Assembly: GCF_004328075.1 (NCBI RefSeq)
Contig: NZ_SJFN01000037.1
Location: forward strand, 1-43,648
Reading direction: 5' to 3'
Source: Siculibacillus lacustris
GTDB taxonomy: Bacteria > Pseudomonadota > Alphaproteobacteria > Rhizobiales > Ancalomicrobiaceae
Length of the DNA: 43,648 bases
Positions within the stretch are counted from its first letter, which is position 1. Each line of letters begins with the position of its first letter. Of the stretch, positions 35,521 through 43,648 are shown in pieces. Below the pieces are notes generated by a model. It ran no database searches. It was given only the letters and a program-made list of their open reading frames with translations, and had not been told where the DNA came from. A program made the position numbers and the translations under genes.

Positions 35521-37008
35521 ATGACCGCCGCCCTGAAGCTCGAGCACATCTCCAAGTCCTTCCCCGGCGTCCGCGCGCTCGCCGACGTGTCCTTCTCGCT
35601 GCGGCCGGGTGAAATCCGCGCCCTCGTCGGGGAGAACGGCGCCGGCAAGTCGACCTTGATGAAGATCCTCTCCGGCGCCTATTCCGCCGACGAGGGGCGC
35701 ATCGAACTGTTCGGCGAACACGTCGTCGACCCGACGCCGGCCTCGATGATCGGGCGCGGCGTGGCGGTGATCTACCAGGAACTGGCGCAGGCGCCGCATC
35801 TGACGGTGACCGAGAACGTCCTGATGGGCCGCCTGCCGATGCGGGCGGGGCTCGTCGACTGGCCGCGGGCCCACCGCACGACCGCCGAGGTGATCACCCG
35901 CCTCGGCTTCGAGGTCGATCCGCGGGCCCGGATCGGCGATCTCTCGGTGGCCAAACGGCAGATGGTCGAAATCGCCAAGGCGATCGCCCGCAACGCCCGG
36001 ATCATCGTGTTGGACGAACCCTCCGCCGTCCTGGCGCAGGCCGAGATCGATCAGTTGTTCCTGATCATCCGACAGTTGGCCGCCGAAGATGGCGTCGCCT
36101 TCGCCTACATCTCGCACCGCCTGCGCGAGGTCTTCGAGATCAGCGACACCGTCACCATCCTGCGCGACGGCAAGGTCGTCCATGACGGACCCTCCGCGGC
36201 GATGACCACCGACGGACTGATCCGGAGCATGGTCGGACGCGAGGTCGGCGACGTCTTCCCGACCCGCCATCCGCGCATCGGTGCCGAGGCGCTGGCGGCG
36301 ACCGGCCTGACCACCCGCACGATGCTGAAGAACGCCGGCATCACCCTGCGACAGGGGGAGATCGTCGGGCTGTTCGGCCTCGCCGGGGCCGGCCGGACCG
36401 AACTCCTGCGGGCGATCTACGGCGCCGACCCGGTCGAGAGCGGCGAGCTCCGGGTCAAGGGACGGACCGTGACCACCGGCAGCCCGCGCCGGGGCATCGC
36501 CCTCGGCCTCGGTCTGGTGCCGGAGGATCGCAAGACCGAGGGCCTGTTCCTCATCCAGAGTGTCGGATTCAACATCATGTCGGCGAGCCTCGGCCGGATC
36601 CTGAGGCGCGGCCTGCTGTCGAGCCTGCTCGAGAAGCAGATCGTCCGCGGTCTGATCGACCGCCTGCACATCAAGACACCGAACGCGGCGACGGCCGCCC
36701 AGAACCTGTCCGGCGGCAACCAGCAGAAATGCGTGCTGGCCCGACTGGTCAGCGCCGGCTGCGAAATCCTGCTCGCCGACGAACCGACCCGCGGCGTCGA
36801 CGTCGGCGCCAAGCGCGAGATCTACGATCTGTTGGTCGAACTCGCCGAGAGCCGCGGCCTCGCCATCCTGATGGCCTCCTCCGAGCTGCCGGAGATCCTC
36901 GGTCTGTGTGACCGGGTCTATGTGCTGCGCGAGGGCGAGGTCACCGCCGAACTCGATGCGCGGCGGACGACAGAGGAAGAAGTCATGCACTTCGCAGCGT
37001 TGCACTGA
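35521..37008 (+). CDS. Sugar ABC importer ATP-binding protein (RbsA-type, duplicated)
   Basis: A 495-residue protein with two fused ABC domains, as in RbsA/XylG/MglA carbohydrate importers. Domain 1 has Walker A GENGAGKST and Walker B IIVLDEPSAV, but its signature appears as LSVAKRQMVE. Domain 2 has a degenerate Walker A (GLAGAGRTE), the signature LSGGNQQK and LLADEPTRGVD. This asymmetry is normal for the family. The ATG at 35521 follows a GGGAGGAG site; the frame is open to 35506. It overlaps the permease gene by one base. The sugar is not identifiable from the ATPase. Confidence 0.93.
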   Translation: MTAALKLEHISKSFPGVRALADVSFSLRPGEIRALVGENGAGKSTLMKILSGAYSADEGRIELFGEHVVDPTPASMIGRGVAVIYQELAQAPHLTVTENVLMGRLPMRAGLVDWPRAHRTTAEVITRLGFEVDPRARIGDLSVAKRQMVEIAKAIARNARIIVLDEPSAVLAQAEIDQLFLIIRQLAAEDGVAFAYISHRLREVFEISDTVTILRDGKVVHDGPSAAMTTDGLIRSMVGREVGDVFPTRHPRIGAEALAATGLTTRTMLKNAGITLRQGEIVGLFGLAGAGRTELLRAIYGADPVESGELRVKGRTVTTGSPRRGIALGLGLVPEDRKTEGLFLIQSVGFNIMSASLGRILRRGLLSSLLEKQIVRGLIDRLHIKTPNAATAAQNLSGGNQQKCVLARLVSAGCEILLADEPTRGVDVGAKREIYDLLVELAESRGLAILMASSELPEILGLCDRVYVLREGEVTAELDARRTTEEEVMHFAALH

Positions 37009-37955
37009 TGATGGGGGCTTTCATGAAGAACCTGCCGCGTGGCGCGGGACTGGCGGGTGCCCTGGTGGTGCTGATCGTCGCCGCTTCGTTCATCTCGCCG
37101 CACTTCCTCAACCCGATCAACATCCTGAACGTCCTGCGTCAGGTCGCGCTCTACGGCATCCTGGGCGTCGGCATGACCTTCGTGATCCTGACCAAGGGAA
37201 TCGATCTGTCCTTCGGCTCGACGGTGGCGCTGACCGGGGTGGCGGGCGCGCTCCTGCTCGAACAGGGCGTACCGATCGCGTTGATGGTACCGGCCTGCCT
37301 CGCCCTCGGGGTGGCGATCGGCGCGGCCAACGGCTTCGGCGTCTCCTACTGGCGGATCCCGGCCTTCATCGCGACGCTCGGCACCATGGTCATGGTCCGC
37401 GGTTTCGCGCTGATGCTCGCCGACGGCGGCACGGTCAATCCGGGTCGACACGCCGACACGTTCTTCTTCCTCGGTGGCGGCTATCTGTTCGGCGTTCCGA
37501 CCCCGATCTACGTCTTCGCCGTGGTCTGCGCGGTCGCGGCGATCGTGCTCGGCTACACGCCCTTCGGCCGGGCGATCTATGCGGTCGGCAGCAGCGAGGA
37601 GGCGGCGCGGCTCTCCGGCATCAACGTGCCGCTGGTTACCTTCGGCGTCTATGCCATCGGCGGTTTCCTGGCGGCGCTCTCCGGGCTGATCTTCCTGTCG
37701 CGTCTGTCGGTCGGCGATCCGAACTCGGGCCTCGGGCTGGAGCTCGAAGCCATCACCATTGCGGTCATCGGCGGAACTTCGTTGTTCGGCGGTGAAGGAA
37801 CCGTCCTGGGCACGATCGGCGGCGCCATGGTGCTCGCCATCATCGCCAATGTCCTCAATCTTGCTGGAGTCTCACCCTTCTCTCAGCAAGTCGTCAAGGG
37901 TGCAATAATAATTCTTGCGGTCCTTCTGGAGACCGGGAGAAGATCCAATAAATAA
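37008..37955 (+). CDS. Sugar ABC importer permease (RbsC-type)
   Basis: A 315-residue membrane protein of the BPD_transp_2 family with eight to ten membrane segments. Family motifs include TFVILTKGIDLSFGSTVALTGV near residue 60 and IAVIGGTSLFGGEGTVLGTIGGAM near residue 250, which couples to the ATPase. A single permease gene suggests a homodimer. It overlaps the upstream ATPase gene by one base, and the substrate-binding protein gene follows after 25 bases. Confidence 0.93.
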   Translation: MMGAFMKNLPRGAGLAGALVVLIVAASFISPHFLNPINILNVLRQVALYGILGVGMTFVILTKGIDLSFGSTVALTGVAGALLLEQGVPIALMVPACLALGVAIGAANGFGVSYWRIPAFIATLGTMVMVRGFALMLADGGTVNPGRHADTFFFLGGGYLFGVPTPIYVFAVVCAVAAIVLGYTPFGRAIYAVGSSEEAARLSGINVPLVTFGVYAIGGFLAALSGLIFLSRLSVGDPNSGLGLELEAITIAVIGGTSLFGGEGTVLGTIGGAMVLAIIANVLNLAGVSPFSQQVVKGAIIILAVLLETGRRSNK

Positions 37956-37980
37956 CCAGTGGTCAAATGGAGGAATCTTC

Positions 37981-38982
37981 ATGTCTAAGCTCATCGGACG
38001 CACGGTTGCACTGTTCGCCGGCATCGCTTTGGTCTACTCGGCTCTGCCGGCGATGTCTGCCGATCAGATCGTCATCGGCTTCTCGCAGGCGAGTTCGAAT
38101 TCCGCCCATCGCAATACGATGACCAAGCGCAATCAGAGCTACGCCGCCGAGAACTTCAAGGACGTCAAGCTGGTCGTCACCAACGCCGAAGGCAAGTCCG
38201 CCAAGCAGATCTCCGACGTGGAGAGTCTGATGGTCCAGGGCATGAAGGTGCTGATGATCTCCGCGCAGGACAGCGCGGCGATCGCCCCGACGATCAAGCA
38301 GGTGATGGCGGCGGGCATCCCGGTGGTCACGCTGGAGCGCAGCCTCGACACCCCGGTGACGTTGCACGTCGGCCCCCACAACAAGCCGATCGGCAAACTC
38401 GCCGGCAAGTTCATCGTCGAGAAGCTGGGCGGCAAGGGCAACGTGGTCGAGATCAAGGGTGACCCGGCGGTCGCCCCGGCGGTCGAGCGCCACGACGGCT
38501 TCGCCGAGGCCATCGCCGGCACGGCGATCAAGGTCATCGCCGAGACCCATGCCGACTGGGATCAGGAGAAGGCGCTGAAGTTCATGGAAGACACCCTCCA
38601 GCGCTTCCCCGCCGGTCAGATCCAGGCGGTGTTCACCCACAACGACAACATGGCCTTCGGCGCCCTGCGCGCCATCCAGGCCGCGGGCCGTGCCAAGGAA
38701 GGCATCCTGATCATCGGCATCGACGGCGAGAACGCCGCCATCCGCTCGGTGGACAAGGGCGACCTGACCGCGACCTTCACCTACTCCACCGTCGCGCCGG
38801 AAGGCGTGATCGCGGCGCATGCCCTGGCCACCAAGGACACGGCGGCGCTCGAGAAGCTCGGGACGCTGACCAAGAAACCCGACGGCTCGATGGAGATCGA
38901 GATCGCCTCGAACATGATCACCAAGGCCAACGCGACGCAGTTCTTCTGCAAGGGCTTCGGCGACGATCCGGAATGCAAGTGA
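37981..38982 (+). CDS. Sugar ABC importer substrate-binding protein (RbsB-type)
   Basis: A 333-residue periplasmic binding protein of the Peripla_BP_4 family. The signal peptide MSKLIGRTVALFAGIALVYSAL ends with a likely cleavage after AMSA. The mature protein shows the two-lobe pattern: IVIGFSQASSNSAHRNTMTKRNQ, VLMISAQDSAAIAPTIKQVMAAGIPVVTLER, GDPAVAPAVERHDGFAEAI and FTHNDNMAFGALRAIQ. It ends with a pair of cysteines (FFCKGFGDDPECK), possibly a disulfide. The start at ATG 37981 follows GGAGG. No sugar-catabolic gene is next to it, so the ligand stays open. Confidence 0.92.
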   Translation: MSKLIGRTVALFAGIALVYSALPAMSADQIVIGFSQASSNSAHRNTMTKRNQSYAAENFKDVKLVVTNAEGKSAKQISDVESLMVQGMKVLMISAQDSAAIAPTIKQVMAAGIPVVTLERSLDTPVTLHVGPHNKPIGKLAGKFIVEKLGGKGNVVEIKGDPAVAPAVERHDGFAEAIAGTAIKVIAETHADWDQEKALKFMEDTLQRFPAGQIQAVFTHNDNMAFGALRAIQAAGRAKEGILIIGIDGENAAIRSVDKGDLTATFTYSTVAPEGVIAAHALATKDTAALEKLGTLTKKPDGSMEIEIASNMITKANATQFFCKGFGDDPECK

Positions 38983-39359
38983 CGGCGACGTCCGATCGGC
39001 CGACCCTCCGCGGCCGCTCGGATGCGAGCGCCCTTCGGGCGTGATCGAACGTGACCTTCGACGGCCGGGCGCTGCGGCGTCCGGTCGTCGGGCTTCCGAC
39101 CGCGAACCCCGGGCGAAGCTCGAGGCCCGCCCTCGTCGGGATCCGGGCTCACCGTCGGGGCCGGAGCCCGTTCCCACCAGACTTGCGCCGCCCCGCAACG
39201 ATCCACGGGCGCCCCCTCACCTCGGCGCCCCGTCGCCCGTCACCCGACGCGCCACCGGTGTCGAGGCGCATGCGGCCGACCGGCGGCGCGTTCGCGATCG
39301 TCCGTCGCCGTGCTAGCGTCGGACGGTACGGCCTCGCCAATCGAAACCCGGGTGGTCCC
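38983..39359. other. Intergenic region between the binding protein and transglycosylase genes
   Basis: No convincing gene in these 377 bases. A small hairpin CGCCC-TTC-GGGCG at 39029-39041 lies 47 bases after the binding-protein stop and may end that operon, though no T-run follows. The GTGCTAGCGTC stretch at 39309-39319 resembles an alphaproteobacterial -10 region ahead of the transglycosylase. Confidence 0.5.
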
Positions 39360-40595
39360 TTGCGCTTTCCTTTCAGCCTGCTCGCCCTCGGCCTGCTTTT
39401 CGCGACGTCGGCGTTTCCGGCACCGGCCCGCGCCGCCGACGCCGCCTTCGGGCAATTCGTCGCGTCCCTCTGGCCCGAAGCCGAGGCGGCGGGTGTCTCG
39501 CGCGAGACCTTCGACCGCGAAACGCGCGGTCTCGAGCCCGATTACAAATTGCCCGATCTCGCCCTGCCGGGGCGGCCCGAAACCGGGGCCGCCGCGCAGC
39601 CGGAGTTCGTGCGGACGCCGGCCGACTACGTCAAGGAAGCCACCATCGCCCGCCTGGCGCGTGACGGGCAGCGGCTGGCGCGCGAGCACCGTGCCGCCCT
39701 CGATCGGATCGAAGCGCGATTCGGTGTCCCGGCGACGATGGTGCTGGCGATCTGGGGCCGCGAGACCGACTACGGCCACGCCGCCGATCGCCTCGATGCG
39801 CTGCGGGTCGTCGCGACCCAGGCCTATGCCGGCCGGCGCAAAGATCAGTATCGCGCGGAGTTCGTTCTGGCGCTGAAGATCCTCGGCGAGGGGGCGGTGA
39901 CGCGGAAGGAGTTCCGCTCCTCCTGGGCCGGTGCCACCGGCCTCACCCAGTTTCTGCCGTCCGAATATTACGCGCACGGCGTCGATCTCGACGGCGACGG
40001 CCGCGTCGACATCTGGCATTCGGTGCCGGATGCGCTGGCCTCCGCCGCCAAACAGCTCGCCGACAAGGGCTGGCAACCCGGCGTGCGCTGGGCCTGGGAG
40101 GTGCGGGCTCCGGGAAACGCCGACTGCACCCTGGGCATCCCCGAGGTCCGGAAGCCGATCGGCGCCTGGCTCGGGGCCGGTTTCACGCCGGTCCGCGGCC
40201 GAACGCCGTCGCCCGCCGAGCGCGCCGAGCCCGCCTCGCTGCTGCAGCCGGAGGGGGTCTACGGACCGTCGTTCCTCACCACCCGGAACTACTTCGTGAT
40301 CAAGGAATACAATTTCTCCGACCTCTATGTGCTGTTCGTCGGCCATCTCGCCGACCGCATCGCCGGTGCGGAGCCCTTCGCGACGCCGTGGTCGGCGTCG
40401 GCGCAATTGCGGACGGCGTCGGTCGAAGCCATGCAACGTCACCTGACCCGCCTCGGCTTCTACAAGGACAGGATCGACGGCAAGGCGGGCATGCTGACCC
40501 GCGCGGCGCTCGGGGCCTACCAGAAGTCGGCCGGACTGAAGGTCGACTGTTGGCCGAGCGAAGCGGTGTTGCAGTCGTTGAGCGCGCCGCGGTGA
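39360..40595 (+). CDS. Lytic murein transglycosylase (MltB-type) with peptidoglycan-binding domain
   Basis: A 411-residue periplasmic enzyme that cleaves the glycan strand of peptidoglycan to form anhydro-muropeptides. A signal peptide (RFPFSLLALGLLFATSAFPAPARA) is followed by the SLT_2 domain: FGVPATMVLAIWGRETDYG, where the catalytic Glu is in the GRETDYG motif, and the SWAGATGLTQFLPSEYY segment. A C-terminal PG_binding_1 repeat (VEAMQRHLTRLGFYKDRIDGKAGMLTRAALGAYQKSAGL) ends the protein. The start TTG 39360 was chosen because it gives the signal peptide directly; the frame is open to 39051. Confidence 0.9.
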   Translation: MRFPFSLLALGLLFATSAFPAPARAADAAFGQFVASLWPEAEAAGVSRETFDRETRGLEPDYKLPDLALPGRPETGAAAQPEFVRTPADYVKEATIARLARDGQRLAREHRAALDRIEARFGVPATMVLAIWGRETDYGHAADRLDALRVVATQAYAGRRKDQYRAEFVLALKILGEGAVTRKEFRSSWAGATGLTQFLPSEYYAHGVDLDGDGRVDIWHSVPDALASAAKQLADKGWQPGVRWAWEVRAPGNADCTLGIPEVRKPIGAWLGAGFTPVRGRTPSPAERAEPASLLQPEGVYGPSFLTTRNYFVIKEYNFSDLYVLFVGHLADRIAGAEPFATPWSASAQLRTASVEAMQRHLTRLGFYKDRIDGKAGMLTRAALGAYQKSAGLKVDCWPSEAVLQSLSAPR

Positions 40596-40655
40596 GCGGG
40601 TGAACCGGGGGGGCGACCCGTTCGATCGGCTCGACGCGGCCGATAGTGTCGCACC

Positions 40656-41543
40656 ATGCGCAAAATTCTTGCTGCGGTGGCCGCGACCCAGCATGATGAA
40701 ATCATGTGGAACGCGGGCCGAAACGACGCTCTTCTGCCGCGAAGACCGATCGATCGCCTGTCCGGGAGCGACGCCCTGCTGCTCCTGGAGGTCATCGAAG
40801 CCTGCGTCGGTGCGGAAGAGGACGGCGCCTTCCGCGCTTCGATCTGGCCGAAGCTCGAGGGTCTGTTCGACTTTCGCTTTGCCTATGCCACCGCGGCCTT
40901 CGGACCGAACGGCGCGGATCGCCGCGGCATCACCCTGCAGCGCTTCGTCAACTACAACGTCCCCGACGATGTCCGCGTCGCCTATGGCGAATGCGGTTGG
41001 GAGACGAACGACCTGGTGATCGAGGAGCATTTCCGGAGCTTCCAACCGCAGTATTGGTCCGGCGGCGAATTGGAGCATCTGTTGCTCGGAACCGGTGAGA
41101 AGCGGACGATCCCGATCTCCAATCCGTGCAGCGCGGTCCTCATGGACTGCGGGATCCGCTCCGGTTACATGTGCGGCGTTGCGCCGATGTCGCCGAACGA
41201 GCCGGGCAGCATCCTGTGTTTCTCCTCGCCCGGGCAGCGGACCTACGATCCTCGGGTCGATCGGATCCTCCACCTTCTGGCCCCGCACCTGCACTGCGCT
41301 CTCCTCCGCGTGACGCAGCGCGACGCCGGCGACGATCGCGCGGTGACCCTGTCCGGGCGCGAACGTCAGGTTCTCGGCTGGCTGAAGGCCGGCAAGAGCT
41401 CGTGGGACATCTCGGTGGTGCTGGGCATCAGCGAGCGCACCGTCAACTTCCACGTCTACAACGTCTTGCGGAAACTCGGCGCGATCAATCGCCCTCAGGC
41501 CGTGGCCATCGCTCTGCGTCGGGGCCTGATCTCGCTCGACTGA
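40656..41543 (+). CDS. LuxR-family regulator with autoinducer-binding-like domain (LuxR solo)
   Basis: A 295-residue regulator. The N-terminal half shows the spacing of acyl-homoserine-lactone-binding domains: Y110, W115, D119, P131 and W134 in YGECGWETNDLVIEEHFRSFQPQYW, although the Pro usually following the Asp is Leu here. The C-terminal helix-turn-helix is VTLSGRERQVLGWLKAGKSSWDISVVLGISERTVNFHVYNVLRKLG. No luxI-type synthase is in the window, so it would respond to an outside or distant signal. The start may be ATG 40704. A lux-box-like repeat follows 116 bases after its stop. Confidence 0.85.
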   Translation: MRKILAAVAATQHDEIMWNAGRNDALLPRRPIDRLSGSDALLLLEVIEACVGAEEDGAFRASIWPKLEGLFDFRFAYATAAFGPNGADRRGITLQRFVNYNVPDDVRVAYGECGWETNDLVIEEHFRSFQPQYWSGGELEHLLLGTGEKRTIPISNPCSAVLMDCGIRSGYMCGVAPMSPNEPGSILCFSSPGQRTYDPRVDRILHLLAPHLHCALLRVTQRDAGDDRAVTLSGRERQVLGWLKAGKSSWDISVVLGISERTVNFHVYNVLRKLGAINRPQAVAIALRRGLISLD

Positions 41544-41659
41544 TCGGACATGCGGCCCGCGCAGGGTACGCGACGGCCTTCGGCGTTGCGTCGGGTGGCA
41601 ATGACCTCGACGGTTTCGGCGAGGTGCGCGTCGCCGCACGCGGACGGGCGGCTCGGCCG

Positions 41660-41679
41660 GCCTGTCAGTTCTGACAGCT
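41660..41679. promoter_or_regulatory. lux-box-like inverted repeat
   Basis: GCCTGTCAGTTCTGACAGCT contains 7-bp perfect arms CTGTCAG / CTGACAG around TT. The form resembles known LuxR/LasR-type boxes, which are about 20 bp with CTG...CAG ends and a central AG(A/T)TCT. It lies between the LuxR-type gene and the acyltransferase gene, 102 bases before the latter's start. Confidence 0.6.
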
Positions 41680-41781
41680 GACAAGGCCGGCGTTTGCGAG
41701 ACAATTCCGCCACTCACCGGCCCGCCTTCGGCTTGGAAACGCCCCGTCTTCATCGCACACCATCGATCGGTGGAGGAAGAA

Positions 41782-42972
41782 ATGCGTGTAGTCACACCGG
41801 AACAACACGCCGATAGGCAGGATGCGGCGGATCATGGACGCATTCACTATTTGGATAATCTGAGGTCGTTCATCGTCTGCATCGTCGTGGTCTTCCACGC
41901 CGCACTGGCCTTCATGATCTTCTGCCCCGAGTGGTGGCCGGTCGCCGATCCCCAGCAGAACCTGTTCTTCACCGGGGTGGTGCTGCTCACCGATGTCCCG
42001 ATCATGCCGATCATGTTCCTGTTGGCCGGTTACTTCGGCCTGGAGTCGCTGCGTCGGAGGGGGCTCGGCGACTTCTGGCACGACAAGTTTTGGCGGATCG
42101 TCGTGCCGTGGCTGCTCGGCATCGTGGTGATCGCCCCGTTCTGCCCGTACTTCCTGCTGCTCAGCCGTGATGCGAATCCGCCGAGCTTTCTCCACGTCCT
42201 GACCGATCTGTATTTCACCGAGCGCTACAACACCCAGGGCGCGCTGTGGTTTCTCGGGGTGCTCACCGTCTTCTTCGGTGCTCTGTCGCTCGTCTGGGCG
42301 GCCTGGCCGGCCTTGCGCCGCGTCGACGAGCACCCCGGACGGCCGACCGCGGCCTTCTGGGTCGGGTTCAGCGCCGTGGTGATGGTCGTCTTCCTGGCGG
42401 TCAACCAGTTCTGGTTTGACTTCCAATGGGTTCCGATCGACTACGTGCTGTGGGTTCAGCCGACCCGGGTGTCGCTCGAGGCGTTCTACTTCGTCCTCGG
42501 CGTCCATGCCTGCCGTGGTCGGTGGTTCGTCGCCGGCGGTTATCGACCGAACGTCGTGGTCTGGTTGCCCGTCGCCGTCGCCGCCGGCGCGCTGCTGTTC
42601 GTCTACAAGATGTGGGTCGGCTTCCTGATGCCCGAATTGTGGATGCGGGCCGGCCATGCGGTCCTGCACTGCCTGTTCTGCCTCGCCACGACGCTCGCCC
42701 TCATCGGCCTCTTCCAGGCCCATGCCGACCGGACCGGCGCCTTTCTGGGACGACTGGCGGCCGCCTCCTTCGGAATTTATTGGGTGCACATGCCCATAGT
42801 CTTCGCGTTCAACCTGCTCGTGCGCGGATACGACTGGAACATCTACGTCAAATACCTCGTGGTGAGCGCCCTGGCGTTGGTCGTGAGCCATCTCGTCGCC
42901 TCGCGCGGACTGCTCCTGCTGCCCATCTTCGGCGGTAGGCGGCTCACGTCTCCCCGCCTTCTCGCCCGTTAG
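41782..42972 (+). CDS. Acyltransferase 3 family membrane protein
   Basis: A 396-residue membrane protein with about ten hydrophobic segments. It starts with [26 protein letters not shown], the acyltransferase-3 start with its conserved His in the first membrane segment, and ends with [19 protein letters not shown]. Members move acyl or succinyl groups onto sugars or glucans (OafA, OpgC) or act on other small molecules; the WW-rich loops and [13 protein letters not shown] region are closer to the OpgC-like branch. The ATG at 41782 follows GGAGGAAG; a GTG at 41770 is in frame but poorer. The lux-box-like repeat upstream suggests control by the LuxR-type neighbour. Confidence 0.87.
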   Translation: MRVVTPEQHADRQDAADHGRIHYLDNLRSFIVCIVVVFHAALAFMIFCPEWWPVADPQQNLFFTGVVLLTDVPIMPIMFLLAGYFGLESLRRRGLGDFWHDKFWRIVVPWLLGIVVIAPFCPYFLLLSRDANPPSFLHVLTDLYFTERYNTQGALWFLGVLTVFFGALSLVWAAWPALRRVDEHPGRPTAAFWVGFSAVVMVVFLAVNQFWFDFQWVPIDYVLWVQPTRVSLEAFYFVLGVHACRGRWFVAGGYRPNVVVWLPVAVAAGALLFVYKMWVGFLMPELWMRAGHAVLHCLFCLATTLALIGLFQAHADRTGAFLGRLAAASFGIYWVHMPIVFAFNLLVRGYDWNIYVKYLVVSALALVVSHLVASRGLLLLPIFGGRRLTSPRLLAR

Positions 42973-43044
42973 ACCGCAATCGCACTCGATCTGCCGGCCA
43001 AGAACCGATCGCCCTCGTCGGAGAGCGAGACGGCGGCTCCCTCT

Positions 43045-43064
43045 CGTCCCGAAACTTCGGGACG
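43045..43064 (+). terminator. 8-bp hairpin after the acyltransferase gene
   Basis: CGTCCCGA and TCGGGACG form a perfect 8-bp stem with the loop AACT, followed by a C-run rather than a T-run. It may be a terminator or Rho-dependent pause site. Confidence 0.4.
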
Positions 43065-43276
43065 CCCCCCAGACGCGGGGAGGAACCGAGTTGCGCGAGA
43101 CCCACCACGACCCGATCGACACCGCTGCGGGGATCCGCGGAAACCGGCCGATGCGCGCGGCGGCATGGTGCCGGTCGCCGGGCCCGAGGGCGCGGACCAC
43201 CGCTTTCCGGCCGGCGCGGCCGCGCGGTCGCCGCGGTCCCAAGGAACGAGCGCCGCCGCCGGGTTCGCGACGGGCC

Positions 43277-43290
43277 TTCGAAAATTCGAA
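43277..43290. promoter_or_regulatory. Repeated TTCGAA dyad ahead of glpK
   Basis: TTCGAA-AA-TTCGAA lies 26 bases before the glpK ATG, in an AT-richer patch. The TTCG...CGAA outer arms recall GlpR (DeoR-family) sites of enterobacteria, but the spacing differs, so the assignment is weak. Confidence 0.3.
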
Positions 43291-43316
43291 TCAAGCAAAG
43301 TGTTCGGAGAGGAAAC

Positions 43317-43648
43317 ATGTCAACTTACATCGGTGCAATCGACCAAGGGACGACGAGCTCTCGCTTCATCGTCTTCGACAAGACCGGCCGTATCGTCAGT
43401 GTCGCGCAGAAGGAACACGAGCAGATCTTCCCGAAGCCGGGTTGGGTCGAACATGATCCGGCGGAGATCTGGCGGCGTGTCGAAGAAGTGGTCGCCGAGG
43501 CGATGGAAGCCAAGGGCCTGAAGCCCAGCGATCTCGCCGCGATCGGCATCACCAACCAGCGCGAAACCACCGTCGTGTGGAACAAGAAGACCGGCAAGGC
43601 CGTCTACAACGCGCTCGTCTGGCAGGACACCCGCGTCGGCGACGTGGT
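43317..43648 (+). CDS. glpK: Glycerol kinase, partial
   Basis: Phosphorylates glycerol to glycerol-3-phosphate. Only the first 110 residues are in the window. They include the FGGY-kinase phosphate-binding start [18 protein letters not shown], then [51 protein letters not shown], all characteristic of GlpK rather than other sugar kinases. A GGAGAGGAAAC ribosome site precedes the ATG. The right edge cuts the gene. It has its own intergenic region and is probably not part of the ABC importer operon upstream. Confidence 0.95.
   Translation, partial: MSTYIGAIDQGTTSSRFIVFDKTGRIVSVAQKEHEQIFPKPGWVEHDPAEIWRRVEEVVAEAMEAKGLKPSDLAAIGITNQRETTVVWNKKTGKAVYNALVWQDTRVGDV

Larger units (their letters stand above)
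42973..43316. other. Intergenic region upstream of glpK
   Basis: No gene is seen in these 344 bases. A hairpin CGTCCCGA-AACT-TCGGGACG (43045-43064) lies 72 bases after the acyltransferase stop and may terminate it. Near the other end TTCGAA-AA-TTCGAA (43277-43290) lies 26 bases before glpK. The middle part is plain GC-rich sequence. Confidence 0.55.

Noticed and set aside
35941-35970. The unusual first signature motif of the ABC ATPase as a sign of inactivity
   Set aside because: Asymmetric signature and Walker motifs between the two halves are normal in RbsA-type ATPases.
39240-41795. An 851-codon minus-strand open frame opposite the transglycosylase and LuxR genes
   Set aside because: Shadow of two well-supported plus-strand genes.
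33653-43648. A second copy of the tRNA-Val 3' end as attachment site of an island
   Set aside because: I looked for the T-arm and acceptor sequence again to the right and found none in the window; the other end, if any, lies outside.

Overview
The window is very GC-rich (third codon positions are almost all G or C). Its gene content points to an alphaproteobacterium, most likely of the order Hyphomicrobiales (Rhizobiales). The main reasons are the block tlpA-like / argH / small lipoprotein / TIGR02302 protein / cpdR / hpt / zinc-ribbon protein / ftsE / ftsX / YdcF / plsC / DUF2125, and the ethylmalonyl-CoA pathway pair ecm-ccr. Genus cannot be decided from sequence reading alone.

Region 1 (1-10562) is a urease locus. 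After a D-alanyl-D-alanine carboxypeptidase that runs off the left edge, the order is ureD, ureA, a Cys-rich DUF1272 gene, ureB, a VapBC-like toxin-antitoxin pair, ureC, then a chemoreceptor gene on the opposite strand, then ureE (with a very His-rich tail), ureF and ureG. A small gene of unknown function follows. All structural and accessory urease genes are present and look intact, but the cluster is interrupted twice.

Region 2 (10588-22885) is core chromosome. It holds a membrane-anchored thioredoxin, argH, a small lipoprotein, a large TIGR02302 membrane protein, a convergent operon (zinc-ribbon/DUF3426, hpt, cpdR), the division genes ftsEX, and envelope genes (YdcF, plsC, an unknown small protein, DUF2125). 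lysA, which I recall between the lipoprotein and the TIGR02302 gene in related genomes, is absent.

Region 3 (23036-28199) has a pirin, a MerR regulator, and the divergent ethylmalonyl-CoA mutase and crotonyl-CoA carboxylase/reductase genes. The two enzyme genes share a 20-bp element upstream of their start codons.

Region 4 (28346-33652) has a GT8 glycosyltransferase, a YihY-type membrane protein, a large DUF3772/MscS channel, a CAP-domain lipoprotein and tRNA-Val(CAC).

Region 5 (33653-43648) looks accessory. Just downstream of the tRNA lies the decayed N-terminus of a tyrosine integrase, which suggests an old integration at the tRNA. It is followed by a LacI regulator with a perfect 20-bp palindrome upstream, a ribose-type ABC importer, a lytic transglycosylase, a LuxR-type regulator with a lux-box-like repeat ahead of an acyltransferase-3 gene, and the start of glpK, cut by the right edge.
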